DNA of 64,000 nucleotides, taken from the NCBI GenBank assembly GCA_030704615.1, contig CM060731.1, positions 11,842,001 through 11,906,000 on the forward strand, given 5' to 3'. Below are positions 21,201 through 30,376 of this stretch, one piece after another. Source of the stretch: Takakia lepidozioides. Taxonomy: Eukaryota; Streptophyta; Takakiopsida; Takakiales; Takakiaceae. Made by a program: the position numbers and the translations under genes. The notes beneath the pieces are model-generated. The model was not told the DNA's origin. It did not search any database and saw only the letters and a list, made by a program, of their open reading frames with translations. The first letter of the stretch is position 1, and the number at the start of each line of letters is the position of its first letter.

Positions 21201-24200
21201 ATATTTCACCCAGAAACATTGAAATGCTCAGCTCAAACAGTGTGCGTTGCCGCACACTGTCTGGCTGGCAGTGAAGGGTTCTTTTCACACTCACACAGGT
21301 GCCCCTGAAGTCCAAATATTTCACCCAGAAACATTGAAATGCTCAGCTCAAACAGTGTGCGTTGCCGCACACTGTCTGAGCTGGCAGTGAAGGGTTCATT
21401 TCACACTCACACAGGTGCCCCTGAAGTCCAAATATTTCACCAGAAACATTGAAATGCTCAGCTCAAACAGTGTGCGTTGCCGCACACTGTCTGAGCTGGC
21501 AGTGAAGGGTTCTTTTCACACTCACACAGGTGCCCCTGAAGTCCAAATATTTCACCCAGAAACATTGAAATGCTCAGCTCAAACAGTGTGCGTTGCCGCA
21601 CACTGTCTGAGCTGGCAGTGAAGGGTTCATTTCACACTCACACAGGTGCCCCTGAAGTCCAAATTTTGCACCCAGAAACATTGAAATGCTCAGCTCAAAC
21701 AGTGTGCGTTGCCGCACACTGTCTGAGCTGGCAGTGAAGGGTTCATTTCACACTCACACAGGTGCCCCTGAAGTCCAAATTTTGCACCCAGAAACATTGA
21801 AATGCTCAGCTCAAACAGTGTGCGTTGCCGCACACTGTCTGGGCTGGCAGTGAAGGGTTCTTTTCACACTCACACAGGTGCCCCTGAAGTCCAAATATTT
21901 CACCCAGAAACATTGAAATGCTCAGCTCAAACAGTGTGCGTTGCCGCACACTGTCTGAGCTGGCAGTGAAGGGTTCATTTCACACTCACACAGGTGCCCC
22001 TGAAGTCCAAATATTTCACCCAGAAACATTGAAATGCTCAGCTCAAACAGTGTGCGTTGCCGCACACTGTCTGAGCTGGCAGTGAAGGGTTCTTTTCACA
22101 CTCACACAGGTGCCCCTGAAGTCCAAATATTTCACCCAGAAACATTGAAATGCTCAGCTCAAACAGTGTGCGTTGCCGCACACTGTCTGAGCTGGCAGTG
22201 AAGGGTTCATTTCACACTCACACGGTGCCCGTGAAGTCCAAATTTTGCACCCAGAAACATTGAAATGCTCAGCTCAAACAGTGTGCGTTGCCGCACACTG
22301 TCTGAGCTGGCAGTGAAGGGTTCATTTCACACTCACACAGGTGCCCCTGAAGTCCAAATTTTGCACCCAGAAACATTGAAATGCTCAGCTCAAACAGTGT
22401 GCGTTGCCGCACACTGTCTGGACTGGCAGTGAAGGGTTCTTTTCACACTCACACAGGTGCCCCTGAAGTCCAAATATTTCACCCAGAAACATTGAAATGC
22501 TCAGCTCAAACAGTGTGCGTTGCCGCACACTGTCTGAGCTGGCAGTGAAGGGTTCTTTTCACACTCACACAGGTGCCCCTGAAGTCCAAATTTTGCACCC
22601 AGAAACATTGAAATGCTCAGCTCAAACAGTGTGCGTTGCCGCACACTGTCTGAGCTGGCAGTGAAGGGTTCTTTTCACACTCACACAGGTGCCCCTGAAG
22701 TCCAAATATTTCACCCAGAAACATTGAAATGCTCAGCTCAAACAGTGTGCGTTGCCGCACACTGTCTGAGCTGGCAGTGAAGGGTTCTTTTCACACTCAC
22801 ACAGGTGCCCCTGAAGTCCAAATATTTCACCCAGAAACATTGAAATGCTCAGCTCAAACAGTGTGCGTTGCCGCACACTGTCTGAGCTGGCAGTGAAGGG
22901 TTCTTTTCACACTCACACAGGTGCCCCTGAAGTCCAAATATTTCACCCAGAAACATTGAAATGCTCAGCTCAAACAGTGTGCGTTGCCGCACACTGTCTG
23001 AGCTGGCAGTGAAGGGTTCATTTCACACTCACACGGGTGCCCGTGAAGTCCAAATTTTGCACCCTTTTCGTTGCCGCACACTGTCTGAGCTGGCAGTGAA
23101 GGGTTCATTTCACACTCACACAGGTGCCCCTGAAGTCCAAATTTTGCACCCAGAAACATTGAAATGCTCAGCTCAAACAGTGTGCGTTGCCGCACACTGT
23201 CTGGCTGGCAGTGAAGGGTTCTTTCACACTCACACAGGTGCCCCTGAAGTCCAAATATTTCACCCAGAAACATTGAAATGCTCAGCTCAAACAGTGTGCG
23301 TTGCCGCACACTGTCTGAGCTGGCAGTGAAGGGTTCTTTTCACACTCACACAGGTGCCCCTGAAGTCCAATATTTCACCCAGAAACATTGAAATGCTCAG
23401 CTCAAACAGTGTGCGTTGCCGCACACTGTCTGAGCTGGCAGTGAAGGGTTCTTTTCACACTCACACAGGTGCCCCTGAAGTCCAAATATTTCACCCAGAA
23501 ACATTGAAATGCTCAGCTCAAACAGTGTGCGTTGCCGCACACTGTCTGAGCTGGCAGTGAAGGGTTCTTTTCACACTCACACAGGTGCCCCTGAAGTCCA
23601 AATATTTCACCCAGAAACATTGAAATGCTCAGCTCAAACAGTGTGCGTTGCCGCACACTGTATGAGCTGGCAGTGAAGGGTTCTTTTCACACTCACACAG
23701 GTGCCCCTGAAGTCCAAATTTTGCATCCAGAAACATTGAAATGCTCAGCTCAAACAGTGTGCGTTGCCGCACACTGTCTGAGCTGGCAGTGAAGGGTTCA
23801 TTTCACACTAACATTACAGACATCAAGACCAAATTTTGAACCCTAAAACATTGAAAAGGTCTGCTCAAACATTGTGCGTTGCCGCACGCTGTTTGAGCTG
23901 GTTTTGAAGGGTTCATTTCAACCTCAGATAACAGACAGCAAAGACCAAATTTTGCACCCAGAAACACCGAAATGCCCAGCTCAAACAGTGTGCGTTGCCG
24001 CACACTGTCTGAGCTGGCAGTGAAGGGTTCATTTCACACTCACACAGGTGCCCCTGAAGTCCAAATTTTGCACCCATAAACATTGAAATGCTCAGCTCAA
24101 ACAGTGTGCGTTGCCGCACACTGTCTGGGCTGGCAGTGAAGGGTTCTTTTCACACTCACACAGGTGCCCCTGAAGTCCAAATTTTGCACCCAGAAACATT

Positions 24201-24836
24201 GAAATGCTCAGCTCAAACAGTGTGCGTTGCCGCACACTGTCTGGGCTGGCAGTGAAGGGTTCGTTTCACCCTCACATAACAGACATCAAGACCAAATTTT
24301 GCAAGACCAATGGTTCTTTCTTTCACAAATACCTGCCATTCAAAGCCGAATTCTTCACAAATATGGGTCGTGTGGATTTTACCTTTTTCGTAGCTACTCG
24401 AGAAGACTCCCCAGTTGCCGGGGACGCTTTCCGCTTGGGGCTGCTCTCTTCGCCGACTATGTAGGTGAGCCTCTCCCCCTTCCTCTTTCCCGTGGTCAGA
24501 TCGTTCGTGAGGCCAGTGTCAACATCTTCCTCCATGTCGTCTGTCTCTCCCTCAGACGCAGTGTCCTCCTCGCCTGTTCCTGGAACTATGGTGGGTTGTT
24601 GTTCTTCTCCAGATTCCTGCTCCTCCATCGCCACACTTTCCTGTATTCCCTCTTCTTCCTCCTTTTCCTCTTCCTCCACTCTTTCCATCCTCATTCTATA
24701 TCTAGCTCTATTCCTGTTTCTAGAACTCGTGAAGTATAATGACTTCCTTCTCTTTCTCCTCCGCTGAAACAAGGGCTCCCCACGATGCCCCTGGAGCTCT
24801 CCAGTTTGACGTTTGCAACAAGTTCTGGTATCGCAT
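15258..24836 (-). CDS. Gene A2: ParB-like / DNA methyltransferase-like protein of M2 (multi-exon)
   Basis: I read about ten exons by GT..AG borders, all open. Exon 1 (about 24770-24383) is basic then acidic. Intron 1 is 5 kb and holds the minisatellite. Exon 2 (19378-18782) is ParB-like. Others: 18697-18494, 18382-17941, 17822-17601, 17458-16807 (with a Gly/Arg/Lys linker), 16702-16363 (LIILDIPDG), 16241-15951 (VLDLSMGTG), 15838-about 15645 (ACKASARHVFGIEGDAEIY) and a last exon ending at the stop at 15258. The start is uncertain; an ATG lies at 24834-24836. Pieces of the same protein recur as A1 and A3, and in diverged form as A4. ParB-methylase fusions are known from phages and bacterial mobile elements; here the gene has introns and lies head-to-head with a transposase. 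Likely nuclear. Whether it methylates, cuts or only binds DNA is unknown. Confidence 0.7.
15645..16702 (-). other. Methyltransferase-like exons of A2
   Basis: In reading order: AAELIILDIPDGLAVPDIPP (where beta-class enzymes have motif IV, usually D/N/S-P-P-Y/F/W), then a W..VFSFCNFFLSDAGVLVLIQ strand, then SPAFIQTIVECCTY and ARVLDLSMGTG. Across an intron follows GASYHACKASARHVFGIEGD. The last two together are motif I of N6/N4-type DNA methylases (V-L-D-x-x-x-G-T-G, then A-C-x-x-x-x-R-x-x-x-G-I-E-x-D). Putative motif IV before motif I is the beta-class order. The noncanonical DIPD is shared with A3 (MIILDIPDG), so it is not a random lesion in one copy. Catalysis is therefore uncertain. Confidence 0.6.
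18782..19378 (-). other. ParB-like domain exon of A2
   Basis: This exon starts after a CCCCTGCAG acceptor and ends at an AACAG|GTTGGT donor. It has VSMPVVRPPLVKDILKLEAE, then GSAVFYVSTRD, then MFHVWDGNHRLLAWMAVIG. The last matches the ParB/Srx-type G-x-H-R-x-x-A box in which His and Arg bind or position phosphate. A3 has MFFVWDGNHRLLAWWEYI at the same place and A4 has FFVIGGQHTIVAAK. ParB N-terminal domains bind CTP in chromosome segregation or act as nucleases in plasmid relatives; which applies here cannot be told from sequence. No ParB-type helix-turn-helix was recognised next to it. Confidence 0.65.
19540..24270 (+). repeat. Minisatellite, about 39 copies of a 116-bp palindrome-bearing unit, in intron 1 of A2
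   Basis: Head-to-tail units of 116-117 bp, nearly identical from about 19.72 to 24.26 kb, with diverged copies at both edges (19.54-19.70 and 23.81-23.96 kb). Each unit holds a near-perfect inverted repeat, CAGCTCAAACAGTGTGCG, loop TTGC, CGCACACTGTCTGAGCTG, then AGTGAAGGGTTC, a CACTCACACAGGTGCCC segment and GAAGTCCAAATTTTGCACCC. Two alternating variants exist: AAATTTTGCACCC or AAATATTTCACCC, and GGTTCATTTC or GGTTCTTTTC. The array lies wholly between exon 1 and exon 2 of A2. Short frames within it are by-products of the repeat. Confidence 0.95.
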
Positions 24837-25634
24837 GTAACAAAAATAAAAATGGACGTTGTCAACCGTATTTGGATGCGGGTGTTGATATTGTGTGCGA
24901 ACGGAATTCATCCATTTTGTCGTCTTTGTATTACCCAGCTAATAAAGCGCCGAAGAAAAAGAATATCCGTTGCATGCATTTGCGATATATGTCAGATGTG
25001 CTTCGCCGCCTGCCAATACATGGCGGCCTCCTTGCCTTCTTTCAAATTCGAATGCGCCGTAGAAATGTAGTGCTTTTTCAATTCCGAGCAGTTCTTCCAG
25101 ATTCGCAATAATTGTTATGCTTCACATATGCATCCACGTGTGTTGTGCTGCATGCCCTGTGGTTTTTTTTATGCCGTGACCGTCCCCATGGGGTCATTCG
25201 GTATAAAGGATTGTGTCGGATATGACCATGTGTTGCACACATTCGTGCGAGGTATCTCTTGAAGTGTCGGTGTTTGTTCTGTGCTATTCTGGCGCAACAC
25301 AATCTCATTACAATCGGATCTTCCTGTTTACTGCTCTCCAGGGTTGTTGCCGTCATTTCATAATGGATGGTTTCATGTCAATTTCAGGGTTTGTTTTCCA
25401 TCCAAAAACAGTACGGCTTCTTGTGGCTCTGGTCTTTCAAAACCGTTTTTCTGGTTGGTGGGAGGTGAATGTGCACGTCATCCCTACATCCTTGGCATGC
25501 ATCGCCGGCAGCCTTGGGTTTGGTGCTACCCTTGTTGACCTCAGTTTGCTGGTGGTATTTCCACTTTCGATAATTACGGGCTCTCAGTTCGGGGATTCCG
25601 TTCTGCATCGGCAGTTTCGTTCAGTGCTGGAAAA
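24837..25634. promoter_or_regulatory. Shared promoter region between divergent genes A2 and B2
   Basis: A2 leaves to the left and B2 to the right, so this interval must contain both starts. GGTATAAAGGA at 25200-25208 is a fair TATA box for B2. Unlike M1 and M3, no palindrome array lies here; in M2 the palindromes sit in intron 1 of A2. The plus frame is open from 25213, but homology with B1 begins only at about 25690, so part of this stretch is probably leader. Confidence 0.45.
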
Positions 25635-28600
25635 CATGTCGAGGGAGCGAGATGCACTCGCTCGATTCCATTCCAATGCAGGTACTCTTCCACTGACTGC
25701 CACTGCAGACGACGATGGGTATGCAGTTGTTCATGAGGATGAGCTGGTTACAGTGTTCCCGCTGGAGTTGGGTTCTCTGCTTGTTCAGAAAGAGGTGTAT
25801 GACGAGGATGGGAATTTGGATTCTGGGCACTTGGAGAAACCCTTGGTTGGCGAGTGTGGAAGGAAGTGGAGAGTCCTTCCAGGAACATACCGTGTCCTTG
25901 GAAAAGAGAGAAGACAATCAGCAGGATCAGTCGTTACCCCTGGCACTGCAGCATCGGTCGTGCAACAGAAGGGCACAGTTCCTGTGAAACAAGAGGTGAG
26001 CACATCCACTACCTTCGTTACTCTTTCGGACTCGTCCTCGGAGGATGTTTCTGAGATTCCTCCGCCAGTGCAAACTCCCTTATTGGATGATGACGAATTG
26101 CGCGAGATAACAAGTGTCATTCCAAAATTGAAAGCCCTCGCAGGTGTGCCTGGGTGCAAGAGCGAGCTACGTTTTGTTGATTGGGAGTCCCTTCCAGTGC
26201 AACGTGTTCAATACGTGCCAGCTCAGTTTGATGGGGACATCTTGTTTGAGCTCAACCCTCCCACGTCTTCCAGTGGACTGGCTGGGCTTCTGCAGGGCAT
26301 GGACAAGAAACATGACGGACATCCTTGGTGCAGGACAAAAACTTCGAACATCCATAACGACATTGGCTTGAAATTTCGGAGGTCGGTTTGCGTTGGGCAT
26401 TGCAAGTGCCTGAATATTTCTTGCCCTCGGCTGAGAAACAGCGCTCAGCCAAACGAAAGTGAGTGGGAAGGTGTGCCCCTGAATCCTTTCACCCCAGGGC
26501 TTGCACCTCCCAATACCAATACTTTTGTGTGCAGGTTCTGCAAACTTTCCCCGTCCTGTGTTTCTGTTTGCCACGCTCGTATGTATCAGGTGGCACATCG
26601 ATGCAAGACAATGACTCGTGCCTGCATTCATATGGGTGCACACGAGCATCCTGTGTCCAAAGGGAGTTGCAGGGATAGCGTGGACATCGCTAGAAATCTA
26701 CTGAAGCAAGAGTTCCATAATGCCCCTTCTGCAACACCTTCTGCTATAGCGCTTGCAGCTAGCAAGGCATTCCTGGAAAAACACATACTGGGTGAAGGGG
26801 ATTCGACACAGCCAATGCTGGATGCAGATTCCCTTGAGGCAGTCATGGACCATTTCTCCGTGTTGAGCTCTCCCAATATTCGAAACCAGGTGAATGCACT
26901 CAGAATGGGCACAGGCACTGCTGGATTCATGGACAACATTATGGACCTCAAACGGAGGAGTCGCTATGAATTCATTCAAAACAGTATGTTCCCTGGCCAG
27001 GGCTCGTCCAAAGTGTATTTGTTCAAGATGTCCGCTGTGGGCCAAGGCAGTGGTGTGAGCATTGTCCGCCGAATGCAACCTGGAGGAGATTTGGCTAAAT
27101 GTTGGTTAATGTTTGATCACTGCAAACGGGTGAAGGGTTGGACAACCATGGCGTGCCATGTGTATGATCCAGCGTACCAGCGTGTGCTCTCCATAGCAAT
27201 TTGTGATATGCAGTCGGAGGACACTGAATCCCAGATGCTCATGTGGAAGTCCCTCCTGACCGTCATGCAGCGCAATGGAATACAGAACACAAACTTTGCG
27301 GGCTTCATGGCTGATAGTGCACAGGCAAATTTCAATGCAGTGCGGCGCGTGTTTGGTTCTGGGGATCCTAAGGTCCCCATGGAAAATAGGGAGCGCACAT
27401 GCCTCTTCCATTGGAGTCAATCTCTGGCACGTCATACAAAGCGCTGCATTCGCCCTGACCTTCAGTTGGAGCATAGAAGGCTCTGTCTGAAGTACAAGAA
27501 TGCCACCTCAATGGGAGAAGCAGAGAGCACTTACCAGGCAATCCGGGCTTGGTGGTTCTCCGCTGGTGCTGCTACAGGTATCCACCTGAAGGAGTTGGAG
27601 GACTGGTTGGTTTTCTGGCACTTCAGGTACAGACAGTGGGGAGCTTTCATGACGACGGTAAGCCTCACAAGTTTTCCTTAAACACAAATTGCACTTTGCA
27701 TCGTGCCTGTTCATTTGGGGTTGTTCGATTGTCACTTGAATAACCTCTACCATTTCTTTTCCTTCCTCACATTTCCATGCAATGCCTCCTGCAGGACATG
27801 TCCTTGGAGGACTTGGCCGACATGCCATCGTGTAATTTGGCAGAGACTGTTCACAACGCCTGGATGCAACAGTCTACCAAAGCAGGTCGTGACTTGTATG
27901 TGGCCACTGCTGATGACATGGTGCGGGCACTTACACAACAAACCAGGTACCGCAATTTTCTGATGGGACGGGGTGGAGGGAAGGGCCCCGATTCGACTTT
28001 GTTGATGCTAAGGGCTGCGAGTAGGTCCGGAGACCCGTCAAAGATGGCCAGAGCTCTAAACAGGTGCACTGAAGGTTCCCCTCTGCAATCCAGGCTCCCC
28101 CATTTGGAAGGCGAGGAAAGATTTGGATCATGCAAAAGGAAATTAAACACTCTTCCAGGGTCAGATGGAGATTCCCATAGGCCAGACAGGGTCAATTTCT
28201 CTGTGCCAAAGGTGTCTCCAGTGCAGACTAAGTCCTGTGCCGGCCCCTTCCCAGGTGGGTCCTCCTCCTGTGGAGCAGGTGCGGAACATGCAAGCATAGC
28301 AGCGGAAATCCCATTGGAGGAGGTGGTGGCCATGGTGCAGGAATCTGATTGCATTGATAGTGACTGGCATATAGAACGCACCCCACCAGGATCTAGAGTG
28401 GCTTGCATGGCAATTCGGACCCCCTCTTTCAAGAAATGCAAATCAAAAATATGCAAAGGCTCCAGGGGGACTCCAGCTCCAACATTCACAGGGTTGTTCC
28501 GACCTTATCATAGTGGGGAGTCAAAAGAGCACAAGTTTTGGTTCTGCCCAGACGATATGGCACGATGCGTGAAGGGAACAGTTCGTCCTTCCGTGATAAT

Positions 28601-29207
28601 GAAGCCCCCTCCCCCCGCAATTTGGCCTGTGCAAATTGGGACATCGCTGTCCTCAACCGAGATAAGCATGCTGGAGGAGGGAGGGTTTTGTCTTGCACGG
28701 TCCCGGGTGGTGCCCTTATGCACTGTCGGCACAGATGTGCCACATGCTCCGACAATGCCTCCACCCGGTGCCAACTCCCACCCAACAAAAAGAGATGGAA
28801 AAACAGTGCGCCGTGTTGCTTCGGGTGCAGATCACGAATGCAAGATGGAATCGGCTAGAATTTTGCAGGCTACGGTGGCTCGTATCACCGAAGTCCCTTC
28901 CCCGGGGTATGGACGGATTTACACAGTGCTGTCAATTGGCTCAGTTCTTCATGCCAAAGAATATCAAGTTACCATTGGGAATTTCCCATCGTGCACTTGT
29001 CCGGATTTTGTAACGATGCGTGAGGGCGCTCTCGGCATGAGAGGGAAGTGGGTCCCCTGCAAGCATCAATATTACATATACCTTGTAATTATGTGTTGCG
29101 ACGGTAAGAGAGACCAATTCATTCACCAAGCCACACTAGGCTACGGAGAAGTCATCACCCTTCTGCAGCGGGACACCTCGCGTAGAGCTCCGCCAACTTC
29201 TCTTTGA
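25213..29207 (+). CDS. Gene B2: SWIM/Mutator-like transposase of M2
   Basis: Exon 1 is open from 25213 (GTG) to a donor at 27658; exon 2 runs 27795-29207; the splice is phase 0. Homology with B1 starts near 25690, so the true start is probably an ATG downstream, for example 25635 (MSRERDAL). Order: a divergent N-terminal region; MDKKHDGHPWCRTKTSN..RSVCVGHCKC (from residue 363, WRKY-GCM1-like zinc region of Mutator-type transposases); a second Cys/His cluster; then the core, with FDHCKR (D635), KGWTTMACHVYDPA, GFMADSAQANFNAV (D701) and CLFHWSQSL (the C..H of MULE cores). Near the end CTCPDF..CKHQYYIYL is a SWIM finger (28990-29080). No stop or frameshift seen. Expected role: DNA cleavage and strand transfer at the element ends. 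Confidence 0.82.
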
Positions 29208-29444
29208 ACACATACGAGCCATGCCCGCTTCCCATGCTGGTTTCCAGGTTGCCGTGTGAAGACTTTTCATTTTATGACAAACATATACATTTCGTTCACT
29301 TGTGAGGGCAAATGCACTTGCGATTCATTGTAAGCGTCTCTCTGTGAATTGAAATAAACTGTGTCAATCATTCTGAGCTCAAATCTGACATGTTTACATA
29401 TTCCTCTTTTTTGGCACGCATTGCAGACATGGTGCATGGTGGCC
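29208..29444 (+). other. 3' flank of gene B2
   Basis: AT-rich and non-coding, with AAATAAACTG (29350-29359) as a possible polyadenylation signal for B2. Confidence 0.35.
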
Positions 29445-29618
29445 TCCTTTGTTTTGTCCACGGTAATAGGCCCTCTTCCTGCAATCCTCGCCTATAGGAC
29501 CTGCTTCTCCAGCAGATTCATGCCGCTCACGCTTCCTGAAGCGTGAGCTCAGCTCACGCTTCAAAGCTTGAACGTGAGCTCAGCTCCCAGGCTCACGGGG
29601 CTGGGCTCACGCCGTAGC
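29445..29618 (-). repeat. Right terminal repeat region of M2
   Basis: Read from its outer end on the minus strand: GTAGCTACGGCGTGAGCCC, several further GTGAGC/GCTCAC words, then GGCCTATTACCGTGGACAAAAC. The inner motif recurs at 48598-48625 (GGCCTATTGCCGTGGACAAAA) in the left terminus of M5. Confidence 0.6.
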
Positions 29619-29625
29619 TACGCTG

Positions 29626-30030
29626 GAAATGCGGCACCGCATTTCTGTCCAGGTGAGACCTCTATACTTTCCCGAACGGAAAGTGGCACGCATTTTTTCC
29701 ATTCATCACTAACGTATGTGAAGGGGGAACGGAAATGCGGTACCGCATTTCCGTTCTTATTGAAAATCATGAACCACGGGAACTGAAATGTTGTGCCTCA
29801 TTCCCGTCCGAATCGCACCTTTCGACATTCCAGAACGGAAATGGGGCGCCGCATTTCCCTTTTGTATCTCATACTTGGAGCTGTGGGACGGAAATGCGGC
29901 ACCGTATTTCCGTTCAACAACTAAGGTATGTGAAGGTAGAACGGAAATGCGGTGCCGCATTTTCTTCCAACAAGTACGGATGTGTAGCTTCGTGATGGTA
30001 CTTAACGGAAATGCGGCGCCGCATTCGCAT
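29626..30030 (+). repeat. Palindrome array of unit M3, upstream part (AAATGCGG..CCGCATTT)
   Basis: Six copies of a 22-bp palindrome with arms GGAAATGCGG and CCGCATTTCC and a 2-bp centre (CA, TA, CG or TG), near 29629, 29728, 29835, 29890, 29941 and 30006, at intervals of about 50-105 bp. The sequence between copies is not conserved, unlike a tandem repeat. It lies just before the start of gene A3. Confidence 0.85.
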
Positions 30031-30376
30031 TTTCACTCCAACTCATCAGACGCTGGGACGGAAATGCCTTGTTGAAATGTGAACACGTGGAGCAACGGAA
30101 TTGCTGCACATGTCGGCACTCTATCCGACTGAAGGGGCATGAGGCGGCGCGGCCTGACCGTGGATAATGATGTTGTTTTTCGGACGGCAGGCGTACCCTG
30201 AACGATTCGAATTTTGTAATGACGCAAACTCCACGAGGAGACACTTTCGTCCAGCCCTTTCGAACCCAAGTGGTGCATCACCGCCGTTTCATCTACTTTT
30301 GTCGTGTCTCCTCAGTCACCCTCTCGCGCCCTTTCCATCTGCACTCTTTGCCCCTTTCCCTCTCTCTGTTCTTCTT

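Larger units (their letters stand above)
14857..29620 (+). mobile_element. Unit M2: Mutator-like transposon with transposase and ParB-like/methyltransferase genes
   Basis: The left terminus begins GGGGGGTGCTATTCCGTGAGCC and holds several GTGAGCC/GCGTGAGC copies, then GCCTATTTCCGCGGA (near 14948). The right terminus (29445-29618), read inward on the minus strand, has GTAGCTACGGCGTGAGCCC, repeated GTGAGC words, and GGCCTATTACCGTGGA. The two ends thus share their word order as imperfect terminal inverted repeats. Inside are two divergent multi-exon genes, A2 (minus) and B2 (plus), both without visible frame breaks, and a 4.6 kb minisatellite in the first intron of A2. No target-site duplication could be seen. 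Probably the only unit here that could be autonomous. Confidence 0.65.

Noticed and set aside
19522-24119. Repeated small ORFs in both strands of the minisatellite (for example RQRTLFELSISMFLG)
   Set aside because: They are by-products of the 116-bp period and break at every indel; no codon-level conservation independent of the repeat.
19540-24270. Regular palindromic repeats could be read as a CRISPR array
   Set aside because: The whole 116-bp unit repeats, so there are no unique spacers; the context is eukaryotic with introns, and no cas genes are present.
15258-24836. ParB and methylase motifs as a sign of bacterial contamination
   Set aside because: The coding pieces are separated by GT..AG introns in the same scaffold as plant-type retroelements, and related copies are interrupted by a SINE.
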